A stretch of DNA of 64,000 bases. Origin: Mesorhizobium sp. SCN 65-20 (GTDB lineage Bacteria > Pseudomonadota > Alphaproteobacteria > Rhizobiales > Rhizobiaceae). The stretch is taken from contig MEEF01000010.1 in NCBI GenBank assembly GCA_001724355.1, positions 1 to 64,000 of the forward strand, read 5' to 3'. Both the position numbers and the translations under genes were made by a program. The notes under the pieces were generated by a model. It was not told where the DNA came from. It searched no databases and saw only the letters and a program-made list of their open reading frames with translations. Position 1 is the first letter of the stretch, and each line of letters starts with the position of its first letter. Of the stretch, positions 17,116 to 25,751 are shown piece after piece.

Positions 17116-17277
17116 TCCTCGGGCTATGCTTCGCCATTGTGGAATACCGATGTGGAATGCTGCATTTGGTGCTCAATAGTGTAAGATGCGGTGGAGTATT
17201 CGAAGCGATTTTTAACCGGGCCGGCACTAAGGTCCGACCGTTATTGCCAGAGACGTGCTTCCTGCGGAGGGGCTTGC

Positions 17278-17754
17278 GTGGGTACCGGAACCAGTCGCGA
17301 CTTCGCCTCGCTGCTCGACGATCTGTTCGTCGCCTCGGAGCCCGGTGAAATCGCTCCCGCCCCGACGATCCCGTTCGACTACCTGGCTGTCGCCGACGAA
17401 CTGCATTCCGGGCGCATCCGCGTCGATGGCCAGACCGTCGCCGCCGAATACCGCGAGGCTGGCGCGGCGCTCGAAGACGAGTTCGTGGCGCTACTCGACA
17501 TGGTGAAGGCCGAGACCGCAGTCGTCGCCGAGGAGCCGGAACCGCCGTCCGTCGATCCCGAGGCGATCGCCGCCGAACTGGGACTTGCGGAGGCAAGGCC
17601 CGGCGACCTTGCCAAGATGCGCCGCAGCTTCGCCCTCGCCAACCATCCCGACCGTGTGGCGCCACATCTGCGCCAGCGCGCCATGGTTCGCATGCAGCTT
17701 GCCAACATGCTGATCGACGACGCCAAGCGCCGCGGCTCCAAGAAGAAGGGTTAG
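17278..17754 (+). CDS. J-domain-like molecular chaperone protein
   Basis: A 158-residue protein. The C-terminal third resembles a J-domain: helix, NHPDRVAPHLRQRA with the diagnostic HPD, then MQLANMLIDDAKRR. The N-terminal region (DFASLLDDLFVASEPGEIAPAPTIPFDYLAVADELHSGR) has no recognisable domain. Start is the GTG at 17278 with GCGGAGGGG upstream. HPD stimulates DnaK-type ATPases in true J-proteins; a client is unknown. Confidence 0.75.
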   Translation: MGTGTSRDFASLLDDLFVASEPGEIAPAPTIPFDYLAVADELHSGRIRVDGQTVAAEYREAGAALEDEFVALLDMVKAETAVVAEEPEPPSVDPEAIAAELGLAEARPGDLAKMRRSFALANHPDRVAPHLRQRAMVRMQLANMLIDDAKRRGSKKKG

Positions 17755-17820
17755 CTGCGCCCTTTCGACGGCGCGGCCGATCTGCCAAAATCCAAAAATA
17801 CGTTTCGAGCGGGCGCCAAA

Positions 17821-18069
17821 ATGCTGAGAGTCCAGAAGATTCCTGTCGACGACATCTACGTGCCGGCGGCGCGCAGGAAGACGCTGCATCCCGAAACGGT
17901 CCGCCACCTTGCCGAGGACATCCTCGAGAACGGCATGAAGATGCCGATCCAGGTCCGCCTCGACGGCAAGCGCTATGTGCTGATCGAAGGCCTGCACCGC
18001 CTTGAGGCCGTCAAATGGCTCGGCGAGACGGCGATAGACGCCTATCTGGTGCATGCGCGCAGGCACTAG
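17821..18069 (+). CDS. ParB-like N-terminal-domain protein
   Basis: An 82-residue protein comprising just a ParB/sulfiredoxin-like domain: VRHLAEDILENGMKMPIQV followed by RYVLIEGLHRLEAVKWLGE, the equivalent of the ParB GERR/GLHRLEA CTP-binding box. It lacks helix-turn-helix and dimerisation domains, so it is not a segregation protein. It follows the J-like gene by 66 bases on the same strand. Confidence 0.8.
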   Translation: MLRVQKIPVDDIYVPAARRKTLHPETVRHLAEDILENGMKMPIQVRLDGKRYVLIEGLHRLEAVKWLGETAIDAYLVHARRH

Positions 18070-18150
18070 ACGATTTTTTCGCGTCCCTTTGTCGGACCGT
18101 CGGTGCGTCGCACGTCCTAGGCTCGGAACTGACCCATCTGGAGAAGACGA

Positions 18151-18636
18151 ATGACCACTGTTGTGGATGCCAAGCCTGCCAATGATCGCGAACTGGTGTT
18201 GTGTCGGATCATAGACGCACCGCGCGAGAAGGTCTTTCGCGCATGGACGGATGCCGAACTGCTGCCGAAGTGGTTTGCGCCCTTGCCCTGGACGACCGCG
18301 AGCGCCAGGCTCGACGTCCGGCCCGGCGGAACGAGCACGGTGGTGATGCGCAGCCCCGAGGGCGCCGATTTTCCTAGCTCGGGCGTCTATCTCGAAGTCG
18401 TGAAGAACGAAAAGCTCGTCTTCACGGATGCTTACACCGAAGCGTGGAAGCCTTCCGAGAAGCCTTTCATGACCGGCGAGCTGACGTTCGAGGACGCCGG
18501 CGGCGGCAAGACGAAATACACGGCCCGGGTCAGGCACTGGACGGTCGAGGATCGTGAGGCCCACGAGAAGATGGGCTTCCACGAGGGCTGGGGCCAGTGC
18601 ACCGAGCAACTCGAGGCGCTGGCCAAGACGATCTGA
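18151..18636 (+). CDS. SRPBCC/AHSA1-family protein
   Basis: A 161-residue START-like ligand-binding protein: LCRIIDAPREKVFRAWTDAELLPKWFAP opening, RLDVRPGGTSTVVMRSPEG centre and WGQCTEQLEALAKTI final helix, all typical of the AHSA1 (activator of Hsp90 homologue 1-like) branch. Ligand unknown. GGAGAAG precedes the ATG and a good terminator follows. Confidence 0.88.
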   Translation: MTTVVDAKPANDRELVLCRIIDAPREKVFRAWTDAELLPKWFAPLPWTTASARLDVRPGGTSTVVMRSPEGADFPSSGVYLEVVKNEKLVFTDAYTEAWKPSEKPFMTGELTFEDAGGGKTKYTARVRHWTVEDREAHEKMGFHEGWGQCTEQLEALAKTI

Positions 18637-18665
18637 GCGCACGCCTCTCATTCGCCACACAGGCC

Positions 18666-18706
18666 CGGCCCCGTTCCCTGCCAAGGGAAAGGGGCCGTTG
18701 CGTTTT
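18666..18706 (+). terminator. Terminator after the SRPBCC gene
   Basis: CGGCCCC (18666-18672) pairs with GGGGCCG (18691-18697), extended by an inner TTCCC/GGGAA stem, and is followed by TTGCGTTTTC. Confidence 0.8.
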
Positions 18707-18826
18707 CTTAGGGTGGACAAAGCCGGAGGGCGCAGAAATTCTCTCTCCGGCTGTCGGGTTGCACCCGGCTGGTTCGTCCTAGTCGGGAAAGGCCGGTTCG
18801 GCCTGCAACACGAGGAAGGACAATAG

Positions 18827-19750
18827 ATGCGCAGTCTTATCACCGCACTCGCCGCGGCCTTTTTGGCAGTTTTGATGGGAGGAGCCGCCATGGCACAGAC
18901 GACGGAGACAGCCGAGGGCGTCAGGACCGGCTACGCCGAGGTCAATGGCGTGAACTACTATTACGAGATACGCGGGCAGGGCGAACCTTTGCTCCTCTTG
19001 CACGGCGGTCTGGGCTCGATCGATATGTTCGGGCCAGTGTTGCCCGCGCTTTCAGAGAAGCGGCAAGTCATCGCCGTCGATCTGTACGGCCACGGCCGCA
19101 CTGCGCTGACCGACCGCAAGATGAGCCTCATCGACATGGGCGACGACATGGCCGGGCTGCTCAAGCAGCTCGGCTACGACAAGGTCGATGCGATGGGCTA
19201 CTCGATGGGTGGCGGCGTCGCATTCCGCTTCGCCGTGCAGCATCCGGACATGGTTCGTCGACTGGTGGTGGTCTCCGGTGCTTACGCCCAGGACGGGTTT
19301 TATCCGGAAATGCTGCCCATGCAGGCCCAGGTGGGCGCCGGCATGGCCGAGATGATGAAGCAGACGCCGATGTATCAGTCCTACGCGGCCGTCGCGCCGA
19401 AGGTCGAGGACTTCCCGAAGCTGCTCGACCGCATGGGAGAACTGATGCGCGAGCCCTTCGACTGGTCCGCGGACGTCAAGACGCTGAAGATGCCGGTGAT
19501 GCTGGTCTATGGCGACAGCGACATGTACCGCCCCGAGCATATCGTGCAGTTCTACCAACTGCTTGGCGGCGGGCTGAAGGATGCCGGCTGGATGCGCGAG
19601 AACATGTCCCAGAACCGGCTCGCCATCATCCCCAATCGCACCCACTATGACGTCTTCTTTGCGCCGGAGCTGGTCGGGATCGCACTGCCGTTCCTGAACG
19701 GCGAGACCAAGGTGAAGAGCTGGGATGAGCAGGTGAAGGAAGCGAAGTGA
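18827..19750 (+). CDS. Secreted alpha/beta hydrolase
   Basis: A 307-residue hydrolase with a signal peptide (MRSLITALAAAFLAVLMGG, cleavage after AMA). The fold shows LLLLHGGLGSIDMF (oxyanion region), AMGYSMGGGVAFRFA (nucleophile Ser), VMLVYGDSDMYRPEH (acid) and IPNRTHYDVF (His). Strong site GAGGAAGGA precedes the ATG. Related to haloperoxidase/proline-iminopeptidase-like esterases; substrate unknown. Confidence 0.85.
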   Translation: MRSLITALAAAFLAVLMGGAAMAQTTETAEGVRTGYAEVNGVNYYYEIRGQGEPLLLLHGGLGSIDMFGPVLPALSEKRQVIAVDLYGHGRTALTDRKMSLIDMGDDMAGLLKQLGYDKVDAMGYSMGGGVAFRFAVQHPDMVRRLVVVSGAYAQDGFYPEMLPMQAQVGAGMAEMMKQTPMYQSYAAVAPKVEDFPKLLDRMGELMREPFDWSADVKTLKMPVMLVYGDSDMYRPEHIVQFYQLLGGGLKDAGWMRENMSQNRLAIIPNRTHYDVFFAPELVGIALPFLNGETKVKSWDEQVKEAK

Positions 19751-19756
19751 TTGACC

Positions 19757-19788
19757 GGCCGTGCGCCCGTCCGCAGCGGCGCACGGCC
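19757..19788 (+). terminator. Terminator-like hairpin after the hydrolase gene
   Basis: An 11-bp perfect stem (GGCCGTGCGCC / GGCGCACGGCC) with a 10-base loop starts 6 bases after the stop codon. The tail is AAAATTCTT, so the T-run is weak. Confidence 0.55.
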
Positions 19789-19989
19789 AAAATTCTTGCT
19801 CGCTGATGGGATGGGATGTATCGTTTCGGCACGCCGGGAATGCCTTCGTCGGGCATCGCAGGATGCGGCGAGCCGGTCCTTGAAACGGGCCAGCGATTGA
19901 GCGGCCGAGTCTCGCCGCGCGGTGCTTTCCGCCCCGCCACCGATTTGCCGGTCGCAAGCAAGCGATGTTACCGCGAAAGGAAAGTGGTC

Positions 19990-20454
19990 ATGGCTATCTC
20001 GTTGACGATGCAAGAATATCTCGAGGACAACCACATCCGCTACGATGCCACCAAGCATGCGTTGACCGGCTGTTCGATGATGACGGCGGAGGCTAGCCAC
20101 GTCCCCGGCAATGCGTTGGCCAAGGGCGTGGTGCTGAAGTGGGACGACGGCTATGTGCTGGCCGTGCTGCCGGCCACCCGCCATGTCGACCTCGCCCGCC
20201 TGCGCGAGATCATCGGCGACAAGGTGCGCTTGGCGACGGAGGACGAGGCGAGTTCGCTCTTCCCCGATTGCGAGGAGGGAGCCGTGCCGATCCTCGGCGT
20301 GCCTTACCGCGTCGCCTGTGTGATCGACGAGCAATTGCGTCGAAGCGGCGACGTCTATTTCGAGGGCGGCGACCACCGCACGCTTGTGCATGTCACCGGC
20401 GACGAGTTCTCGCGCCTGATGTACGGCATGCCGCAGGCTCGCATCAGCTGGTAG
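19990..20454 (+). CDS. YbaK/EbsC-type aminoacyl-tRNA deacylase domain protein
   Basis: A 154-residue single-domain protein of the YbaK/ProX editing family, which hydrolyses mischarged aminoacyl-tRNA. Landmarks are KGVVLKWDDGYVLAVLPATRHVDL with the conserved Lys, and DCEEGAVPILGVPYRV near residue 95, the family GxxPP-like loop. Start at MAISLTMQEYL, with AAAGGAAAG upstream. Free-standing, so the edited tRNA is not known. Confidence 0.87.
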   Translation: MAISLTMQEYLEDNHIRYDATKHALTGCSMMTAEASHVPGNALAKGVVLKWDDGYVLAVLPATRHVDLARLREIIGDKVRLATEDEASSLFPDCEEGAVPILGVPYRVACVIDEQLRRSGDVYFEGGDHRTLVHVTGDEFSRLMYGMPQARISW

Positions 20455-20581
20455 GGCATTGGCGGCTGCCAATTGAAGGCGGCCGATCAATTGCCCGCTT
20501 CGTGTCATGCAAATGCCATTTGAGCGTCATGGTTGGCGGTTAGGGTGTTCGCATGGTCCAATGTCACGAACGGAGGCGACT

Positions 20582-20794
20582 ATGGCCGATCTGCCGGAAC
20601 CTACGCTTGAGGAATTGCTGCGCGAGCCCATCATACTGAAGCTGATGGAGCGCGACGGCTACAGCCCTGACGACATCCGCCTTCTGGCGCGGCAAGTGAC
20701 GGCAAGATCGAACGCGTGGACCGCAATGAGCGGGCAGAGCATGCCCTACGCGGCCGCAAAGCCGGCGTGCTCGGGCCTCTGGGCCTGCCGCTAA
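20582..20794 (+). CDS. Small conserved protein (70 aa)
   Basis: The first 40 residues (MADLPEPTLEELLREPIILK, then LMERDGYSPDDIRLLARQV) match a small helical protein type seen in rhizobia. The last part reads PYAAAKPACSGLWACR. GGAGGCG precedes the ATG at 20582. After residue 40 the +1 frame also stays open (GKIERVDRNERAEHA), so a sequencing or real frameshift cannot be excluded. Function unknown. Confidence 0.65.
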   Translation: MADLPEPTLEELLREPIILKLMERDGYSPDDIRLLARQVTARSNAWTAMSGQSMPYAAAKPACSGLWACR

Positions 20795-20829
20795 GATCTG
20801 ACCGTTTGCTGTAGCGATCCGCTGCATCC

Positions 20830-20865
20830 AAGGCCCGCCGGGTGTTCCCGGTGGGCCTTTGCTTT
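20830..20865 (+). terminator. Terminator after the 70-aa gene
   Basis: AAGGCCC..CCGGG pairs with CCCGG..GGGCCTT, followed by TTGCTTT. It lies 36 bases after the stop codon. Confidence 0.75.
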
Positions 20866-21016
20866 ACCACGTAGTTCCTCCCCCGACTGTGCGGTTTCGC
20901 GTCCGTGCAATTGCAGGTTACTCGACACGTGACCTGGGCCGACGTAGATTTAGTTGGGCGGCTTTCCAGACGGGTTAGGCGAAGCAACGACTTCGCAGCG
21001 AGGAGGACGCGCCCAT

Positions 21017-21487
21017 ATGCCGCCGTCAAAGACCGTCTTTCGTCCAGATCAGTTGCAGTTTCTCCAGCGCGTTCTCGACGCGTCCATGTCGCATGACGCC
21101 GCGAGGCCTGACCGCGAGGGTGCTGCGGCGAAGCTGATCCAGCTTTACTCGAGCGGCTTGACGGACGAGGCCCTGCTCAAGGATGCGCTCAGCAAGCGTG
21201 GAGCGGAATCCACCGGCAGCGCCGACGTCTATTTCGACCTGCCGGTGCATGTGGAACTCGGCGGCGTGGGCAAGGTCAGGGTGATCACCTCGGTGCGGGA
21301 AGCCCTCGACTGCCTGCAAAATCGCTGGCCTTGCAGGGCAGGGCAGAATGCGCTGTCGGCCCAGCGCGCGTGCGCGGCAGCGCTCGATGGCCAAAAGGAG
21401 CCGCGGCAGGCGCGCAAGGCGTTCGAAAAGGCGGCCATGGAGGCCGACGCACTGGTCGGGCCGTTCCGCGGGCACGGCGACTACTGA
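21017..21487 (+). CDS. DUF982 protein with an N-terminal extension
   Basis: A 156-residue protein. The C-terminal half is DUF982: VITSVREALDCLQNRWPCRAG, ACAAALDGQKEPRQARKAFE, AAMEADALV. The family is nearly confined to Rhizobiales and has no known function. The N-terminal half (FRPDQLQFLQRVLDASMSHD) is a helical region specific to this protein. Start at MPPSKT with GAGGAGG upstream. It converges with the histidine kinase gene. A second, minimal DUF982 protein lies at 57881-58144. Confidence 0.82.
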   Translation: MPPSKTVFRPDQLQFLQRVLDASMSHDAARPDREGAAAKLIQLYSSGLTDEALLKDALSKRGAESTGSADVYFDLPVHVELGGVGKVRVITSVREALDCLQNRWPCRAGQNALSAQRACAAALDGQKEPRQARKAFEKAAMEADALVGPFRGHGDY

Positions 21488-21523
21488 TTTGCCGATCATA
21501 CGTTCCGGCATCAGGGAGCGGGG

Positions 21524-22855
21524 CTAAGCGTCCGCACTCCTTACGAATTCCATCGGGGCGTCGAGCGTCCAGGTCACTCCCTTGGGGTGGAAGTTGAGGC
21601 GGCCGACGCCATTGAGCGCGATCGGCGTGATCCGCTCCAGAACCACCTTGCCGAAACCGTTTCGGGCGGCCTCCTCGACCGCCGGGCCGTTGGTCTCCTT
21701 CCAGGTCAAGCGGAACCGGTCTGCAACTGTCCACTCGACCTCGACCGTGCCGCGGTCGGAGGACAGCGCGCCATGCTTGGCCGAGTTGGTGGCGAGTTCA
21801 TGGAACGCCATTCCGAGGTTCTGCACCGCCAAGGTCGACAGGGTGACCGGCTCGCCGAACACCAGCAGCCGATGCTCGGCAGCGAAGGGCCGGATCTGGT
21901 TGTCGACGAGCTCCGAAAGGCTGGCGCCTCGCCAGTCGCCGTCGACGAGCAGGTCCTGGGATCGCGACAGCGCCATGATGCGATTGCGGATTTGCTTCTC
22001 GAATTCGCCCGCCGTGGTGACGTACTTGCCGGTCTCGCGCACCATGGAGAGGATCACAGCGAACTGGTTCTTGACCCGGTGGTTGACCTCCCGCATCAGG
22101 GCACGGATACGGTGCTCGTTTTCCTTTCGCTCGGTGATGTCGCGCGCGATCTTGGAAGCGCCGATCACCTTGCCCGAGGCGTTGCGGATGGGCGAAACGG
22201 TCAGTGAGATCGAAACTGTCCTGCCATCCTTGCGCCGGCGCACTGTGTCGAAATGATCGACGCGCTGGCCGTTGCGGACACGGGAGAGGATGAGGTCCTC
22301 CTCGCTCTGGCGGTCGGCCGGGATCAGGATGGTGACGTGCTTGCCGATGACCTCATCGGGCGCATAGCCGAACAGGCGCTCGGCGCCGGCATTCCAGCTC
22401 TTTATGACCCCGCACAGATCCTTGCTGATGATTGCGTCGTCGGAGGACTCGACGATGGCCGCCAGGCGATGGGTGAGCTCTTCGGACTGCTTCTGGGCGG
22501 AGACGTCGACAAGCAGGTTGATCGCGCCGGTGACCGCCCCCGCCTCGTCGCGGAGCGGCGCCGGAAACGCCAGGAACGGCACCAGCGTGCCGTCCGGGCG
22601 TTCGGCTATGGCTTCGGCGCCATGAATTGCGCGCTCTTCCTTGAGCGCGATGGCCATCGGACAATCGCTATGCGCGAGCGGTTCGCCGTCGGCCGTTCTC
22701 AGGCGCCACGAGCCGCACCATTGATCCTCGCCGAGTTTGGGGCGGTGTCCCCAAAGCGCGGCTGCGGCTTCGTTGAAGTAGGTGATACGACCTTCCGCAT
22801 CGGTTGTGTACGTGGCCGCGGGCAGCGCGCCGAGAAGGGTCTTACGAGTGGTCAT
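21524..22855 (-). CDS. PAS-PAS HWE-family sensor histidine kinase
   Basis: A 443-residue cytoplasmic kinase with no membrane span. PAS domains cover about residues 8-125 (TYTTDAEGRITYFNEAAAALWG) and 130-245 (IVESSDDAIISKDLCGVIKSWNAG). The phosphoacceptor is His259 in LMREVNHRVKNQFAV. The catalytic domain has the HWE hallmarks HELATNSAKHGALS and LTWKETNGPAV. HWE kinases often feed PhyR in the alphaproteobacterial general stress response or respond to light or redox. No response regulator is adjacent. An EcfG-type promoter upstream suggests it is itself part of that response. Confidence 0.92.
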   Translation of the reverse strand: MTTRKTLLGALPAATYTTDAEGRITYFNEAAAALWGHRPKLGEDQWCGSWRLRTADGEPLAHSDCPMAIALKEERAIHGAEAIAERPDGTLVPFLAFPAPLRDEAGAVTGAINLLVDVSAQKQSEELTHRLAAIVESSDDAIISKDLCGVIKSWNAGAERLFGYAPDEVIGKHVTILIPADRQSEEDLILSRVRNGQRVDHFDTVRRRKDGRTVSISLTVSPIRNASGKVIGASKIARDITERKENEHRIRALMREVNHRVKNQFAVILSMVRETGKYVTTAGEFEKQIRNRIMALSRSQDLLVDGDWRGASLSELVDNQIRPFAAEHRLLVFGEPVTLSTLAVQNLGMAFHELATNSAKHGALSSDRGTVEVEWTVADRFRLTWKETNGPAVEEAARNGFGKVVLERITPIALNGVGRLNFHPKGVTWTLDAPMEFVRSADA

Positions 22856-22887
22856 CGATGCGCGGCCTTGATTGCAACGAGCCTATC

Positions 22888-22912
22888 AACGACGAACGCG
22901 TGAGGAGGTTCC
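22888..22912 (-). promoter_or_regulatory. EcfG-type promoter for the HWE kinase gene
   Basis: On the minus strand GGAAC (22908-22912) and CGTT (22888-22891) are separated by exactly 16 bases, 33 bases upstream of the kinase start codon. Confidence 0.7.
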
Positions 22913-23039
22913 TTGCGGTCCGCCTAATTGGCGAAAAAAAAGAGCCACTTACGCCCATTGGACGAAGGCCGACGACATCGGGACGAGACTGGTCTGCTGC
23001 GCGATCAGCCGGCCTGTGCTGTGTCCCACGTTCTCATGA

Positions 23040-23581
<542 letters not shown>

Positions 23582-23629
23582 ATCCCTGGCTCGTCGTGCG
23601 TCGTGCCGTGCGCGCCGCCTTTCCCTTCG

Positions 23630-23643
23630 TTGACTTGGATCAA
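23630..23643 (+). promoter_or_regulatory. FNR/FixK-type box upstream of the PPOX-like gene
   Basis: TTGAC-TTGG-ATCAA differs from the FNR/FixK consensus TTGAT-N4-ATCAA at one position. Its centre is about 90 bases upstream of the ATG at 23727. Confidence 0.6.
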
Positions 23644-23726
23644 CGTTTTCCCGTCCCGTTTTGCTAGCCTGCACCATACGGACGGGCCTGCGTTATGAGC
23701 GGGCTCGCACTCATGGAGGGCAGGCG

Positions 23727-24161
23727 ATGGAAATGCGCACGCTCACAACGGTCGAGTGCACCAAGGTCCTGGAGCGCAATCACGTTGCGCATCTGGCCTG
23801 CGCGCGCGACGGCCAACCTTATGTCGTCCCGATCTATTTCTGTTATTCGGCGAACGGAATTTTCGCCTTCTCGCTGCCGGGCAAGAAGGTCGATTTCATG
23901 CGAGCGAACCCTCGGGTCTCGATGATCGTGGAGGAGCGCGGGCACGGGCGCGAATGGCGGAGCGTGGTCATCGACGGAAGCTTCGAGGAGCTTTCCGACG
24001 AGCCGCGCCGCGAGCAAGCCTGGCACTTGCTGAGCCAGCATGTGGAATGGTGGGTTCCGGGCGGCCTGAAGCCCTCGGCTGAGCCGATCGCGCACAGATC
24101 CGAGCACCTTTTCTACAGGATCGGCGTCGAAGAGATGTCGGGCCGCGAGGCAAGGGAATGA
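23727..24161 (+). CDS. Pyridoxamine 5'-phosphate oxidase-like FMN-binding protein
   Basis: A 144-residue split-barrel protein of the PNPOx-like family: MEMRTLTTVECTKVLERNHV, HLACARDGQPYVVPIYFCYS, then FSLPGKKVDFMRANPRVSMI. Such proteins bind FMN, F420 or heme and often occur with universal stress proteins in hypoxia regulons. Start at 23727 with GGAGGG upstream and an FNR-type box further up. The next gene is a convergent universal stress protein. Confidence 0.85.
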   Translation: MEMRTLTTVECTKVLERNHVAHLACARDGQPYVVPIYFCYSANGIFAFSLPGKKVDFMRANPRVSMIVEERGHGREWRSVVIDGSFEELSDEPRREQAWHLLSQHVEWWVPGGLKPSAEPIAHRSEHLFYRIGVEEMSGREARE

Positions 24162-24209
24162 ACGACACCGCGGAGCAAGGGCTTCGCGGCGTCGTATCGG
24201 ATTTGCGCG

Positions 24210-25046
24210 TCAGCGGGCCAGGAGCACCGGCACCGGGGGCTGCTCGAGGATCGAGCGCGTCACGCCGCCGAATATGCGTTCGCGTAGGCGGGAATGACCA
24301 TAGGCGCCCATGACGATGAGCTCGGCGGCATTGTCAACGGCATGGCCGGAGAGCACGTCCGCGACGCTCCGTCCCATGCTTGGCAGGCGGTCGACGACGA
24401 CCTTGGCGCCGTGCCGGCTCAGATAGGCGGCAATGTTGGCGCCCGGCTCGGCGCCGTGATCGAGTTCGCTCTCGACCGGATCGACGAGCACGACCCGAAC
24501 CTCATCGGCGGCAGCCAGGATGTCGAGGGCTTCGCGAACGGCGCGCGAGGCTTCGACGCGCGCATCCCAGGCAACCATCACCCGCTTGGGCTTCAGCGTC
24601 GGCCGTGCATTTTCGGGGACGAGGAGGAGTGGTTTGCCCGACGAGAACAGAACGCCCTCGATGACCTTTTCCCTGAGCGGACCGGCCGTCATCAGTTCGG
24701 GCCCGACGACGGTGAGGTCGGCGTAACGGGCCCGCCTGCCTATGGTTTCGTCCGACCATGCATATTCGGGATAGGCGCTCGTGACGTCGCCCGAGATCGA
24801 AGTGCCGGCGAGCAGTTGCGCAACTTCCTTGCTGCGCCGCTCCAGATGCTCGGTGTCGGCGCGCCGTTCGTCGAGCCAGGCGTCGGACACGACGACGGCG
24901 TATGCGCCGATGGCTGGAGGAGCGGCGAGAGTCACGGCCAGGATGGACAGATGGGCGCCCACTTCCTCTGAGAGCCCTGCGGCGAGCTTGAGGTCGCGGT
25001 CCCCCTGATTGGGGCCGGTCACCGTGAGTATCGTTCTGATTGGCAT
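24210..25046 (-). CDS. Universal stress protein (tandem UspA domains)
   Basis: A 278-residue protein with two Usp folds. Domain 1 starts MPIRTILTVTGPNQGDRDL; domain 2 starts KRVMVAWDARVEASRAVRE and ends in the ATP-binding-type motif VMGAYGHSRLRERIFGGVTRSIL. Start at MPIRT with GAGGAG upstream. An FNR-type box lies 69-82 bases before the start. The intact layout makes it a useful comparator for the broken paralogue at 54147-54927. Confidence 0.9.
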   Translation of the reverse strand: MPIRTILTVTGPNQGDRDLKLAAGLSEEVGAHLSILAVTLAAPPAIGAYAVVVSDAWLDERRADTEHLERRSKEVAQLLAGTSISGDVTSAYPEYAWSDETIGRRARYADLTVVGPELMTAGPLREKVIEGVLFSSGKPLLLVPENARPTLKPKRVMVAWDARVEASRAVREALDILAAADEVRVVLVDPVESELDHGAEPGANIAAYLSRHGAKVVVDRLPSMGRSVADVLSGHAVDNAAELIVMGAYGHSRLRERIFGGVTRSILEQPPVPVLLAR

Positions 25047-25114
25047 TGCTCGTCTCTCCTCTCGCCTTAGCTGTGGGTGTCTCGATCCATAAAGCTTCCA
25101 CCACGGGAAGTTCA

Positions 25115-25128
25115 TTGAGCTGGATCAA
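25115..25128 (-). promoter_or_regulatory. FNR/FixK-type box upstream of the universal stress gene
   Basis: TTGAG-CTGG-ATCAA, one mismatch from TTGAT-N4-ATCAA, centred about 75 bases upstream of the minus-strand start at 25046. Confidence 0.55.
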
Positions 25129-25155
25129 GTCGCCCGAAAAACCGCAGCCGCCCGA

Positions 25156-25169
25156 TTGATCAGGATCAA
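25156..25169 (+). promoter_or_regulatory. Consensus FNR/FixK box upstream of the 25230 gene
   Basis: TTGAT-CAGG-ATCAA is a perfect match to the FNR/FixK consensus. It is centred about 67 bases upstream of the ATG at 25230, compatible with activation from position -41.5. The divergent stress gene has its own box 41 bases away. Confidence 0.75.
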
Positions 25170-25229
25170 TGTCGGGGGCTGAGCAGCGGCAGATGCTGCC
25201 GGGGAAACGGAACGACGAAAGGACCAATA

Positions 25230-25616
25230 ATGACGACGCTCAGTGACCTCACACCCAGCTTTCGCAGCGTCCGGCTGTTGCTGGCCCGCGAAAAGGGTCA
25301 TCCGGCGGGCGAGGCGCAATCCGGCTACGACATACTGCTGCCCCTCGACCAGGACGGGCGCATCGATGCGGCGGATTGGAAGCGTAGGCAGGAGTTCTGC
25401 CGGATCAGGCGTTTCGAGGCGGGCAAGCAAGACCGCATCGGGCGTCTCCGTCGCAAGCCGGGCGGGCAGTGGTATTTCGATTATTCCGAAGGCGCGCGCG
25501 ACGACGAAATCGGCTTCCGTCTCGGCGACGAACGCTTCGTGGTCGGCGAATATGTCTCGATAGGGCATGAGGGAACGATGCACACCTACCAGATCGCCCG
25601 CGTCGAGCGACCCTGA
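25230..25616 (+). CDS. Hypothetical protein in the FNR-box cluster
   Basis: A 128-residue soluble protein: MTTLSDLTPSFRSVRLLLAR at the N-terminus, YDILLPLDQDGRIDAADWKR in the middle and IGHEGTMHTYQIARVERP at the end. It has a mixed alpha/beta composition and no signal peptide. I do not recognise a named family, although proteins of this kind appear near Usp/PPOX genes in rhizobia. A consensus FNR box precedes it. Confidence 0.78.
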   Translation: MTTLSDLTPSFRSVRLLLAREKGHPAGEAQSGYDILLPLDQDGRIDAADWKRRQEFCRIRRFEAGKQDRIGRLRRKPGGQWYFDYSEGARDDEIGFRLGDERFVVGEYVSIGHEGTMHTYQIARVERP

Positions 25617-25655
25617 CCGTAACTGGATCACAATTCCGTATGTCGTCCCGAGATC

Positions 25656-25669
25656 TTGACCGAGGTTAA
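25656..25669 (+). promoter_or_regulatory. Weak FNR/FixK-like site upstream of the P1B ATPase
   Basis: TTGAC-CGAG-GTTAA keeps TTGA-N6-TTAA but departs from consensus at three positions. Its distance to the ATG (centre about 90 bases) is like that of the other boxes in the cluster. Confidence 0.25.
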
Positions 25670-25751
25670 AGCCGGGCACGGATTTCTATGCAACCTCCGG
25701 GCATTGGCATGCTGCCGGCACCAGTTCCGGTAGCCTAGGGAGGTCATCGCA

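Noticed and set aside
20582..20794. Frameshift in the 70-aa gene
   Set aside because: The alternative frame is open, but the annotated frame gives a plausible ending with cysteines; there is no evidence to choose a frameshift.
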